A stretch of 64,000 nucleotides of DNA from Patiria pectinifera (Eukaryota; Echinodermata; Asteroidea; Valvatida; Asterinidae): contig CM057141.1 of NCBI GenBank assembly GCA_029964075.1, positions 4,588,001 to 4,652,000 on the forward strand, read 5' to 3'. The notes beneath the pieces are model-generated. The model made no database searches and was not told where the DNA came from. It saw nothing but the letters and a program-made list of their open reading frames with translations. Made by a program: the position numbers and the translations under genes. Of the stretch, positions 25,440 through 35,526 are shown in pieces. Position 1 is the stretch's first letter. Each line of letters starts with the position of its first letter.

Positions 25440-26230
25440 CAGGGGCGTCGCTAGAACACAGAGTTGTAGTCGAGTACTCTCCGAGTACTTTCCGAGTACT
25501 TTGTTTATTACCAAGTATTGACGAACAACGCAAGAGATACATTGACAGTAGACAGCAAAATGAGGTCAGTGTTAGAGAAAATGTTAATTTGAGACTTTGG
25601 TTACATAAAACTCCTTTTTAATTAATCTTTTGGGACAGAAGTACCCTAAAAGTACTTGAAGAAAAGTACTCGGCGAGTACTTTCCGAATACTTTTGTCTT
25701 AAAAGGTTAGTTGGTTTCAAGATTCTGATTGTCTAAAGTGTTTAATTTCTTTTGGTGGGGATTTACTGTCCAGTGTCTGCATTATGCAGCTTTCTCCATA
25801 CTAAACCATCATAATTTCTGGTAACTAAGCTGGTACTCAGAAAGTACTCGACTACAACTCTGCTAGAACATATTCAATGGGGGGGGGGGTGTCGGACCAA
25901 ATTTGACAAGTCTGCGTACAAAACATCCAACAAGCAAAAAAAAAAAAAAAACAAGAAAAGGTCCTCAAATTTACAAATTTGCGGACTGACAAATGTATGG
26001 CAGGTATGAAATGTAACATTTGCCAACAAACTTGGCGAAATATTTGACAAGCAAAAAAAACAAACAAAAAAGCCTGCTCAGATTTCAAAATGTGCCGACA
26101 ACAATAATGTAAAAAAGGCCCTCAATTTTACAAATTTGCCAGCAACAAGGAAGGATTTGCCGACAGAACTTTTGGATGGGGGGTCACACCCTTCACCACC
26201 CCCCCCCACCCCCCTCTAGCGACGGCCCTG
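25440..26230. mobile_element. hAT-type non-autonomous element (outer)
   Basis: Termini CAGGGGCGTCGCTAGA (left) and TCTAGCGACGGCCCTG (right) are inverted with one mismatch. They are flanked by the perfect 8-bp duplication ACCATGTA (25,432-25,439 and 26,231-26,238), diagnostic of the hAT superfamily. The interior contains a complete second hAT insertion (25,459-25,862), then a run of Gs and repeated AAATTTGC-like segments with no transposase frame. Confidence 0.88.
25459..25862. mobile_element. hAT-type element nested in the previous one
   Basis: Perfect 20-bp inverted ends CAGAGTTGTAGTCGAGTACT and a perfect 8-bp duplication CTAGAACA on both sides (25,451-25,458 and 25,863-25,870). Length is 404 bases. 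Extra GAGTACT words (CCGAGTACTTTCCGAGTACT on the left, GGCGAGTACTTTCCGAATACT at about 25,673) repeat inside. It interrupts the outer hAT element 11 bases after that element's terminus, so it inserted later. Confidence 0.92.
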
Positions 26231-26636
26231 ACCATGTATAGCAGTGATTGGTGTATTTATTTTTTGGTAATATTTCACCAGATTAGAATCAAAACGGAAC
26301 TCGTAAAATTAATAATTACCACACGGCCACGCGCTGAGTCTATCTAGTGATAACAGGATGGACTTTGAACGCATACATGCGGCCTCCTCCGTTATTGCTA
26401 TAGGTATAGACGGTGTAAGCCACACTGTTCGATAGAAGACAATCGGCAAATTACACCAGCCTCTCGGCAAGATACAGCTAATTCACAATGAAAACATAGG
26501 CGGATTTGTTTCCAGTATAGATACCATGCCAAGTTCAAGAGCATGAATTTGATTCAATGGACGTATTTCTCTTCACAGCAACAAGTTGAAAACGAATGAA
26601 GAATAACGTAAGTAAGTGTTTGGGTTTCGGGTAATA

Positions 26637-27125
26637 CAGGGTGAGTGAAAAAAACGAATCCCAAATGTCGGGACTATTGTTTTAGTGAAGCTCTGCATGT
26701 AGCACTTTCGAAATAAAAACATGAAAGCCCATTTCATAAGCTTTCTCTTAGTACAATAATCATTCAAATCACTCGTGTACTTTTCAAGTAATGGAGTTTT
26801 AAACGCAACCACCGTTTTAAAGTTCTGTCCACGGATCACAAAAATGGTGTGCGTTCTTTCAGCAAAACGGAAACAATTAACACACATCCCTATAGGATTT
26901 GTGTTCGTTTTGCTAAATGAACACTGAACTTGTTGGTGAAAAACGGTGGTTGTGTTTAAAATTCCGTAACTTGAAAAGTACATGAGAGATTTGAATAATT
27001 CTTAAACTAAGAAAAAGCTTATGAATTGGGCTTTTATATCCTACAATATTAAAGTGCTACATGCAGAACTCCACTAAAACAATGGTCCCGACATTAGGAT
27101 TTCGGGGTTTTTTTTACTCGCCCTG
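26637..27125. mobile_element. Tc1/mariner-like MITE, subfamily B
   Basis: Termini CAGGGTGAGTGAAAAAAACG (left) and ACTCGCCCTG (right), with TA on both sides. Further inverted blocks are ATGTCGGGACTATTGTTTTAGTG against CACTAAAACAATGGTCCCGACAT, and ACTTGAAAAGTAC words. It has no transposase frame, although 26,573-26,983 is open on the minus strand. Related to the copy at 32,321. Confidence 0.78.
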
Positions 27126-27345
27126 TATATACTGCCTTCCCCATACCACGAAAAGACAAATTCAGTATATTTTGCAGCAGTATATTTTGCAGTATGCATA
27201 CTAACGGTCAGTTTTGAAGAGCGCCTCCATTTGGAAGGTAGGTACCAGCCTCCCCCCCCCCCCCTGGGAGCGGGCAGAATAATTGATAGGTGCATAAAAT
27301 TAACAACTCGGCTTTATTCAACTCGGCAGCTTCAAGGAGCGAGTA

Positions 27346-27573
27346 ATGAGAAAATTAGCGGCATATTTCGTAGGATCGGCGCTGCTGGCTTCTCTCGGCT
27401 ACCTCTTCTTGGGAATTTGGTTGTTCACACCACGAGATCGAGAGAGGGCGGGTGCATTTGAGGATGCGTTTGTGGATGCAAGGGACCCATATCGCCTGTA
27501 CATGAACACCAGTGCAACGCTACCGCCGGTAGGTGGCGCTATTCGACACTACAAATCACTGCTTGACAATGAG
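27346..27573 (+). CDS. Sialyltransferase coding exon 1 (cytoplasmic tail, membrane anchor, stem)
   Basis: 76 codons. ATG is followed by a short basic tail (MRK) and a hydrophobic run AYFVGSALLASLGYLFLG, then a charged stem. The donor is GAG|GTGAGC, phase 0. The frame would read on into the intron for only five codons. Confidence 0.88.
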
Positions 27574-30500
27574 GTGAGCTTGGTGAAATAATGTCCATAA
27601 CAAAATTCCACGATTTGTATTTCGGAATAAAATGCGGAAGATAAATGCACAGAAGTCTATGGAAGACGTGGTAACCGAAATTGTCATTCAATCAAAATGA
27701 CTTGGAAACGTTCGCTCCCACAAAAGTTGGGGCTAAACAAAACACCTAAAACAAAAACACTTCGCTGTTTGGAAAATACATCAGAACTTACATTAGAACT
27801 GGACAATTTTCCTTAATTTTGCTGGTACCCGCTATGATTTTGCACGCATAAGGCGAATTGTTTATCCCAAAAGGAAACCCGTCAAATCTTACCGATGATT
27901 TTAAGTTTTTGTTTGAGAAAAACCCTTCACAAAATGTGAGAGAGCGCTGAAAATGTAACTTTCTCCGGGTTGAGAATACAACAAAACAGAAAGGTGATGA
28001 GTTTCGTGTTCCCAAAAGTTGACATGGTATCCCAGTGAAGAGGTGTAGGATTACAACACAAAAGACACGATAACATATTGCTGAGTGGTACTTGATACAG
28101 TTGTGTCATCCATGATGCCTTTTGCATTTTATTCAGAGGTTTAAAGTTTGTATAGTCTGAGGATAGGTGTGGAAGATGACAACCTTCACGTGATCTACCC
28201 TGTTTCTAATAATGTCATCAAAACGATGTATGCAGCAACACACTACTTTTATGGTGGTTTATTGTACCGAATAGTCTGAGGATTTTCGTAACTCACGCAT
28301 GCTCACGTCGCAACGAATTTATTCTGTTTTTACCACAGACACCACGTACAACACAAACGCTGATGTAAAGCACAGGACGGCACCAGACTATTCCTCATTT
28401 GCATACATGTTCAAAGATTTTGCATATACAAATGATCTAATACCAGGGTGAGAGAGCAGGTAGTGAATGGCGCGTACTGCTCGACACCCTGGGAACGAAG
28501 TTGTTTCCAGTGCTGTTTAGGCCTATGTTTACTTTGGTTTAACTAGATGCGGGACTTCTATTTTCAATTCACAGCCAGTCACTCTGAGGTGTTCCTCCTG
28601 CGCCGTCGTGTCCAGCTCGGGGTTTCTTCTCGGCAAAGAAGCGGGGCAGGAAATCAACAGCCACCCCTGCACCATCAGGATGAACATGGCGCCCGTGGAG
28701 GGCTACCAGCGCGACGTGGGTAACCGGACGACTCTCCGTGTCATGAACTTCTTCATGACCGGGCTGAAACCTGAGGAACTGCCGTCGGGCAGTAGGGTCA
28801 TGGTGTGGGGCTTGTTCAGGCGGAGTGTCTACCTCGAGAGGGCGCGGAATTTGACCGGGCGACTGAGCGCGGGGTCAACCTTCCATGGCCAGACGGTGGA
28901 AGGGGAGGGGGAGGCTGCGAAACTTTTCAGCAAGGAAACGGGCCAGCCGTTGTGAGTGCAATATTCCGAAAGTGGAAAGCCTTTTCTTTCAGAGACCTTT
29001 TCATGGACACCGCCATCTTTGTGGTCACGTGGTTATGTCTACCTCGAGAGGGCGCGGAATTTGACCGGGCACTGTGGTCCAATGGTTACGGTGTTCGACT
29101 CGTGTGCCGTGGTACATGGGTTCGAATCCTGACCGTGGGAACATGGTGCTTGTGCTCTTGAACAAGGCACTTTACCATTATTGCTTCGTCCTTCGGATGG
29201 GACGTAAAGCCGTAGGTCCTGTGTGTTGTGTAAAAGCACGTTAAAGAACCCAGTAACACTTGTCGCTAAGAGAAGGGGTTTGCCCCGGTGTTTCTGGCAG
29301 TGGCAGCAATTATGCGCCGCAGCACCTACCAAAAAGGTGCTACATAATTCTTTGGTTGCATTCTCCCCCAGCGCTTTGTATCCTTTGAAAAAAGCGCTAT
29401 ATCAATACAGTTATTATTATTATGATTTATTATTATTTATGAATGTCGGGGTGTATTACAATAGGCTTTATTCAAGAGTCGGCCATATTAAATTGAAAGC
29501 GAGGTAAAAATCTTCATTAATATTGAACTTACGAATAGAAATGAAAGCAATGAAATAAGTTAATTACAAATTAACACCAGTCTGCTCTAATGAATAAATA
29601 AAATTTTGTGATTAAACATGCCCTAACATTTTGAGCCACATAACAAAAATGAAAGTGAGGCTTGGAACGCTTAAATAGTCTAGCGAAATCCCATTCAACA
29701 GTTTATAATTCATAAAATACATTCAGGGAACACGATCAAAAATGGCTTCCCCGTGAAAAACGTCTATAGAAACACATCTCATCATGCCTCAACATGATTG
29801 GACATTATTCTGTTGTAAAAACCCTCTGAGATGACTACGTGACCACAAAGGTAGCGGTATCCATAAAACGGTCTATGTGGGCGAGGACATCCGGGAATTT
29901 ATTTACATTGGCTTATCTAGCTCCTAGACCTATGGTCTTGAAACTCAATGATTAATTTGAGTCTGAAGCTGGCGTGCAAATGAATGGATGTTTTCATCGG
30001 ATGATATCAGCCCTCCTTCTCCTATTTCCCAACCATAAATGATCAAGAGCACAAATCTTTCACCAAGGGCAGAGATGATTATTTTTTGAATGTTGAAATG
30101 TTTTGCTTGCTGACAGATGTAGAGCCTAGAATATTTATGTGCATTATCAAAGAACGGGGAATGCCAATTACAATTATTATCTTATACTGCAGTGACAAAG
30201 ACTGGATGAAAAATAGTCTCGCCAGTCCACGTTCACGTGTTTTGTGAACGTCTTGGTACCAAACATTGACTAGTCTAGTCAGAGACCCTGTGTTTGAATT
30301 TACCCAATTGTTATCTATACGGAACCTCGTTCCCTTGGTGTCGAGCAGTACGCTCTTACCACTACCTGCTCTCTCACCCTGGTATTTACATATTTAAAAA
30401 TCTTGCACACGTATGCAAATAAGGAATAGTCTGGTGCCTGGCTATGCGTTAAATCAGCGTTTATTTTGTATGTGGTGTCTGTTTCAGGTTAAAATGTTAC

Positions 30501-33209
30501 AATCTTCTCAAGCCAATATACAGTATCACATTTCATATTAATATTAGCAAATTGGAAAGGAAAGGATTACATTTGGGAAGGTGTGGACGTAACAATTAAA
30601 ACACGTAATGCACGTTGGAAATAACAACAGCAAGCACACGATATAAATCCATTACTTGCCCATTGCGGTATCGAATCAGGATACAGGAAAAAAGTTTCCT
30701 ATTCATATCCAGGGCTTACTATTGGAAACGAGGTTGAATGTAAAGTAAGCCCTGGGGACGATCGAGGTGGACCTATACGTGATCGGTTGAAAAGAAGTTG
30801 AGGTCAACATTTTTAATGTTATAATAGTCATCAATACAATGCGAGTTATACAATGCCTGAATAAATCTGTCATCTGATTGGTGGGTCGTTGATCACGTGT
30901 CATTGAATAAAGTGTATTCGATCCAACGCACGGCGGGGCCGTAAAGTTCCATTCCACAGTCACACTTTAAGCGGCTCTGACCAATCAAATGACGAGGATT
31001 TATCCAGGTGTTGTATAAAACAAATATTTGGTGACAGATAGAATGGAAAATTCCACTCGGCTTAGCCTCATGGAATGAAAAATACCATCTGTCACCTCAT
31101 GAAATTGTTCTACCATTGCGCTCACAAACATTTAGTATTTGCATAATATTTTCAATATGTTGTTATTGAAATGCTTTCTGTTCTTTCGAAGTAGGCCTAC
31201 CCACCATTGCCCTTGATTGGATGGGTCCATGACTAGTCATACTGTAGGACGCAAAACAGGGCGTTACCAAAGTTGTATAGATCCTATATGGTGCCCGGAT
31301 ATGCTGTATATTCTCGTAAAATCTCAACTTACACGCTCTATATTTTTCGACTCTTTGTTTTCGACAGAGGAGGAACCAAATCGTGGTTATCCACTGGATG
31401 GTTGACTCTTATGATTGCCATCGATATTTGCCAGGAAATCCATGTTTACGGCATGGTGACTGCTGATCATTGCGCGTAAGTATTTTAACAGCACACTCTA
31501 AAAAGTCAGGGTTAGATTTGACCCGGAAGGCAGGTCCTATTTTGACTCGATACTTTCCAGTGTCGAAATGGCTCAAAATGACACTTCTCTCGCTCATTTT
31601 TGTGGTCATTTTTACCGAAAACCTTAGCAAACGTATCCGTTTGACGTATGACCCAGAGAGTGTAATTCTGATCCTGTATATTGTCATTTTGACCCAGAAA
31701 GTGTCATTTTGATCCAGAAAAGTGTCAATTTTGACCCATTAAGTGTCATTTTGATCCAGAAAAGTGTAAATTTTGATCCAGAAGTGTCATTTTGATCCAG
31801 AAAAGTGTAAATTTTGACCCAGAAAGTGTCATTTTGATCCAGAAAAGTGTAAATTTTGACCCAGAAAGTGTCATTTTGATCCAGAAAAGTGTAAATTTTG
31901 ACCCAGAAAAGTGTCATTTTGACCCAGAAAAGTGTCCATTTTTACCTAGAAAAGTGTCATGTTGAAACATAAAAGTGTCATGTCGACCCAGAAAAGTATA
32001 ATTTTGACTCAAAACGCGTCTTTTTGATGCAGAAAAGTGTCCATTTTGAGGCAGAAATGTTTCATTTTGATCCAGAAAATTGTCTGTTTGATCCAGAAAG
32101 TGTCATTTTGACCCAAAAAAGTGTCATTTTGTCTCCTTTTGACCCAGAAAAGAGTCCATTTTGAGTTAGAAATGTGTCGTTTTGACCCAGAAAGGTGTCA
32201 TTTTAACTCAGAAATGTGTCATTTTAACTCTGACAAGTATAAGGTCTAATAGAAACTAAGAACCTGGACTCTGAATCAAATCTAACCCTGGGTATTTCAG
32301 AGTGTATGCTTGTTTGAATACAGGGCGAGTCAAAAAAGGACAATTGTTTTAAAGAAGTTCGGCATGTAGCATTTTCAAAATTCTAGGATATGAAAGCCAA
32401 ATTAATAAGCTTTCTTTTAATACAAGAATCATTCAAATCACTCAATTTTGTACTTTTCAAGAATTTTGAACACAAACACCGTTTAAAAGTTCTGTCCACG
32501 GATCACAAAAAAGGTATTACAAGTGTTCTTTCAGCAAAACGAAAATAATTCACATACATCCCTTTGTTTTCGTTTTCCGTAACTTGAAAAGTAAAGAGTG
32601 ATTTGCATAATTCTTGTAAAACAAGAAAGCTTATTAATTGGGCTTTCATATCATTGATTTTGAAAGTGCTACATGCAGTCCTTCATTAAATAATTGGTCC
32701 TGCCATTTGGGTTTCCCTCTGTTTTTTTACCCTGTAAAGTATACAATAAGATTATCTCAAGAAGTGAATTTCGAGATCATACGGATTATATCAGAACATA
32801 AAAGCTTTGATGATGGAAATACAGTTCATCATTATTTTGTATGATGGTTTTTCTCGTTAGCTCTTCAACATGCAACAAGTTTAATGCTAACTTTACATAG
32901 ATGAAGGGAAAAAAATCCATAACCGATTTGACATTGCTATTGGTTCTCTGTCCTTGCACTGACAGACACAACCCCCAAAAGGACTTCCCATATCACTACT
33001 ACAACAACAGAGGCAAAGAGTGTTCGATCTACCGAAACGCCGAGATCAACAAGCGTGGCGGACACCGCTTCATGACGGAAAAAGCAGTCTTTGCTCGCTG
33101 GGCCCTGCGGTATAACATCTCGTTCCACTACCCAGAGTGGGAACTGGACAAAGCATTAGCAAACCTCGATACGCCCTTTCTCAAAAACCAAGGCCGAACG
33201 CCCAGTTAG
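27346..33209 (+). CDS. ST6GALNAC-type alpha-2,6-sialyltransferase (spliced, 4 coding exons, 318 aa)
   Basis: Joined exons 27,346-27,573, 28,575-28,951, 31,368-31,475 and 32,966-33,209 give one uninterrupted frame of 319 codons including TAG; phases 0, 2 and 2 match at every junction and all introns are GT/AG. It predicts a type II Golgi enzyme that moves sialic acid from CMP-sialate to GalNAc or a glycolipid acceptor. Seen: an N-terminal membrane anchor (residues about 4-27), sialyl motif L starting at CSSCAVVSSSG (residue 82), motif S (about 203-231, with STGW and EIHVYGMV), motif III HYYN (248-251) and motif VS HRFMTE (271-276). Length fits the 300-340 residues of ST6GALNAC3-6; the exact member cannot be assigned by eye. 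The start is the first ATG of the frame, just before the membrane segment. The neighbour is a convergent sulfotransferase gene. Introns 2 and 3 carry a SINE and MITEs. Family confidence is high; expression is unknown. Confidence 0.93.
28336..28512. repeat. Left arm of a large inverted repeat around exon 2
   Basis: Contains ACAGACACCACGTACAA, GGCACCAGACTATTCCTCAT, TTTGCATACATG and CCAGGGTGAGAGAGCAGGTA, GTACTGCTCGACACC. All recur, complemented and in mirror order, at 30,305-30,488. It lies in intron 1 of the sialyltransferase gene, immediately upstream of exon 2. Confidence 0.85.
28575..28951 (+). CDS. Sialyltransferase coding exon 2 (sialyl motif L)
   Basis: Acceptor TTCAATTCACAG|CCAGTC and donor CCGTT|GTGAGT (phase 2). 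Encodes CSSCAVVSSSG, then IRMNMAP and GNRTTLRV, the classic large sialyl motif that binds CMP-sialic acid. 28,826-28,860 of this exon is duplicated perfectly at 29,036-29,070 in the following intron. Confidence 0.93.
29070..29417 (+). mobile_element. tRNA-derived SINE
   Basis: The head resembles a tRNA gene: an A-box-like TGGTCCAATGG at 29,075-29,085 and a perfect B box GGTTCGAATCC at 29,119-29,129, spaced as in RNA polymerase III promoters. The body includes CTTGAACAAGGCACTTTACC, TCCTTCGGATGGGACGTAAA and AAAGCACGTTAAAGAACCC, then ends AAAAAGCGCTATATCAATAC and a TTATTATTATTATG tail, the LINE-type short-repeat tail common in animal SINEs. It sits in intron 2 of the sialyltransferase gene. No flanking target duplication was found. 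Confidence 0.85.
30305..30488. repeat. Right arm of the inverted repeat around exon 2
   Basis: Mirror partner of 28,336-28,512, in intron 2, roughly 85% alike by eye. A second, inner inverted pair lies between the arms: 28,993-29,031 and 29,836-29,874 (AGACC, TTT.ATGGA.ACCGC, CTTTGTGGTCACGT). These may be the ends of a 2.1-kb element, or two copies of one repeat in opposite orientation. Confidence 0.8.
31368..31475 (+). CDS. Sialyltransferase coding exon 3 (sialyl motif S)
   Basis: Acceptor GTTTTCGACAG|AGGAGG and donor TGCGC|GTAAGT. Encodes SWLSTGWLTLMIAID and ICQEIHVYGMV, the small sialyl motif, with the conserved STGW and VYGM. Confidence 0.93.
31493..32308. mobile_element. MITE-like element filled with a 20-bp minisatellite
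   Basis: The ends are inverted: ACTCTAAAAAGTCAGGGTTA, then GATTTGACC (left), against AATCAAATCTAACCCTGGG and TATTTCAGAGT (right). Between them (about 31,680-32,230) are about 25 copies of a 20-21-bp word, roughly GTGTCATTTTGACCCAGAAA, with a GTAAATTTTGA variant. It lies in intron 3 of the sialyltransferase gene. A relative with decayed contents lies at 39,111-39,531. Confidence 0.75.
32321..32734. mobile_element. Tc1/mariner-like MITE, subfamily B
   Basis: Starts CAGGGCGAGTCAAAAAAGGA and ends TTTTTTTACCCTG, with TA on both sides. It shares AATTGTTTTA, GGCATGTAGCA, TTCTGTCCACGGATCACAAAA and CTTTCAGCAAAACG with the copy at 26,637. Last intron of the sialyltransferase gene, immediately after the minisatellite element. 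Confidence 0.75.
32966..33209 (+). CDS. Sialyltransferase coding exon 4 (motifs III and VS, C-terminus)
   Basis: Acceptor CTTGCACTGACAG|ACACAA. Encodes PYHYYNN (motif III) and GGHRFMTEKAVF (motif VS with the catalytic-type histidine), then ISFHYPEW, and ends at TAG 33,207-33,209. I saw no clear AATAAA in the next 900 bases. Confidence 0.92.
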
Positions 33210-34132
33210 CCACTTGCGCGGATCCGCCATATTGCTGGGACGAAAGCGAGGTCACTGTTGTGTTAAAAACAGGGAAAAAACACTTTGGCTGGGGCGTGTT
33301 TTCGAGACCGCGACCAGAAACATGTTTGTGACGTCAAATTTATAACCAGAAACATGTTTACACATGCGCACAAAAACGCTGAACCGAAAACAGTTTTAAA
33401 AAGTTGTAAACAAATATGGCGGACATTTTGACAACATCGATAACTTTTAGGTGTTCGCGGCCAGTCCCGGCGAAATTCGGGATAATACCTGGGCATGTAG
33501 GTTGTATAGACATTTTAATACAGGCCACTTAAAATGTACAAACTTACGATGTACATATTAATAATAAGCATTGCAAGCTTATTTTCCCCCAACACTGTTT
33601 TGTTACATGTCGTGAATTTATATTTCCGCCATCTTGAAATGCACTACGTAACCGACCCTTGGCCTTGGTTCGGTTTTGGTCGGAACAGTGACGTCACTCT
33701 AGCCAACCGAAGTCACGAAAACGCTCAATACAACCAATGACCAATTTAAAGCCGATAAATGACTGTGTCTGCTGGTCACGGTCGCGAAAACACGTCCATG
33801 TACTGTGTTGCAACGCAGGTAGTTGAGCTATTAGCAAGTACAGCCGCTCTTTTCGAACTCATCCTTGCAAAGAGCACGAACATTAAACAATTTCTGCGAA
33901 GTCTAACTTCTGCAAAATACGGATGCTTTGTTTGAGAACCGGACCTTGCCGACCATTTAACTACAACGGCGGTGCCAATACTAATTACTGTTGCATGCGA
34001 ATCCGCGCTAAATTGTTGAAAGTGGTTGCTTAAAGCTCGGTAAGTCTTTGTGAAATAATTGTGGCCTTTGTGAAATATTTATTTATAGGTTTGTGAAACC
34101 ATATTTTTACATGGTTATATGATCCCAGGATA
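33210..34132. other. Sequence between the two convergent genes; possible MITE at 33,297-33,800
   Basis: Presumed 3' flank of the sialyltransferase. GGGCGTGTTTTCGAGACCGC (33,293) and the complement GGTCGCGAAAACACGTCC (33,781) form an inverted pair that could bound a 500-bp MITE. Target duplication not evident. No coding exon seen. Confidence 0.4.
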
Positions 34133-34404
34133 CAGCAGCGTATCCAGCTTTTGATGTGGGGGGGGGGGGGCAACCGCACATCCGCGCCGAAATGTAAACA
34201 TGTTATTTCTCCGGACACTTGCCCTCCGTAAAATCAAAAAGCGGGGGGGGGGGATTTCTTTGGTGGGATTGATGTCAGAAGAACTCTATAAACACTTTCA
34301 ATCATTGCTGTAAAAAAAAAATTGTCAAAAAAAAAAAATCGCGGGGGGGGGGGGGGAAAGTGCCCCCCCCCCCCTCCCCCACACACACACTGGATACGCC
34401 ACTG
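34133..34404. mobile_element. hAT-type MITE, 272 bp
   Basis: Starts CAGCAGCGTATCCAG and ends CTGGATACGCCACTG, inverted with two mismatches. Flanked by the perfect 8-bp duplication CCAGGATA (34,125-34,132 and 34,405-34,412). The interior has several runs of more than nine Gs or Cs. Confidence 0.9.
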
Positions 34405-34473
34405 CCAGGATAGCCATCGGGTTTGCCATTTAGACAATACAGTTTACGTTACGTTTCCATCGGGAAATATTAA

Positions 34474-35057
34474 AGGCTTCATGAAGTAAATTTTTCCGAG
34501 GAACATATTTTGTGCGACTTTCTACTCCTCTTAAATATATGAAAACTATTTGACATCCCTCTTGATTAATTCTATCAAAAAGTGCACTTCTTCCAACATT
34601 AAAAAAGAAATATCCATGCTTTGCAGGACAACTTATGGCGCTGTTGAATGTTAATGTAATGTCGTTTCAGGAAGACACTGTTCAGTTTAGGGGTTTTCTG
34701 TTCAAATTGTGAACTCACAAATTTGCTTATTGAAAATATTTGTGATAAAAGTTTGCTCATTGCCTTACCAACATGTACTGACACAACAGTGCATCACCGA
34801 AGAAAGAAAATTTACGACAGCGAAATGTCCAACATTCTGGTAACTTTTGGCACTGAAATAGATGTACATTAAGGTTTCTGCCTGAAATTACATCACACTT
34901 TTGCTCATTAAAATGGAAATGTTCATTAGCTTAAAACCAAAAAGACACCTAAATACCCTTGAAAATGGCAAAATGAAAATTGGAAATAATGTTTGATGGG
35001 TCACAAAGGTGTGTTTCCAAGGATTCCATTTAAAAAAAAATTGCATTGTATGGACCC
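34474..35057. mobile_element. TTAA-flanked (piggyBac-like) MITE
   Basis: Flanked by TTAA on the left (34,470-34,473) and a decayed TTAG on the right. Shares a long central block (AACATATTTTGTG, ATGAAAACTATTTGACATCC, GGGGTTTTCTGT, ATTTGTGATAAA, GTTTGCTCATTG) with elements at 49,733-50,309 and 51,949 onward. No transposase frame. Lies just beyond the 3' end of the sulfotransferase gene. Confidence 0.6.
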
Positions 35058-35214
35058 TTAGCCTAAAGAGGTTTTTTGTATTGCAATCATATCGATCACA
35101 TGTGAATAATGCATTGTGAAGGTTTTAAAGTCGTTATTAAAAACATATTGTGATATCGCTTGTCGGTGTCGTGTGTCACGCTCTGAGAAATGTATTGCAT
35201 GAATTGTTTTTTAG

Positions 35215-35220
35215 TTTATT
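35215..35220 (-). terminator. Candidate polyadenylation signal AATAAA for the sulfotransferase
   Basis: AATAAA on the minus strand, 121 bases downstream of the stop codon at 35,342. Plausible by position only. Confidence 0.45.
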
Positions 35221-35341
35221 ACGCATGGTGTTTAAACATTATCAAATGATCATCATCTTAAATATTTCCCAACTATATTGATGAGAAAAAATAAATTATC
35301 CAATGCTTTATAGGTTTCAGAAAAAAATCACACAACCCTCG

Positions 35342-35526
35342 TCATTTCTCATCGTTCCAAAGATATTTATCATCTCCTAATAGTTCTGCCAAATCCACTT
35401 TTGAGGGCCGATAAAAGTCGGTCAATATCTGTCTGGTGTCTGGACGCATCGATTTGGTTGGTGCACGGTTGACGTTGGACGAGCGCCGGTCGCATATCTC
35501 CGATATCTTCGCCGTGTCCTGAGTCT
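35342..35526 (-). CDS. Sulfotransferase coding exon 7 (C-terminus)
   Basis: Acceptor TTTACTCACACAG|AGACTC. Encodes RQILTDFYRPSKVDLAELLG and ends KYLWNDEK followed by TGA (35,344-35,342). A different frame over the same bases is also open but has no family similarity. Confidence 0.88.

Noticed and set aside
29070..29140. Functional tRNA gene
   Set aside because: A and B boxes are present, but the acceptor and anticodon stems do not form convincingly and a SINE body and tail follow.
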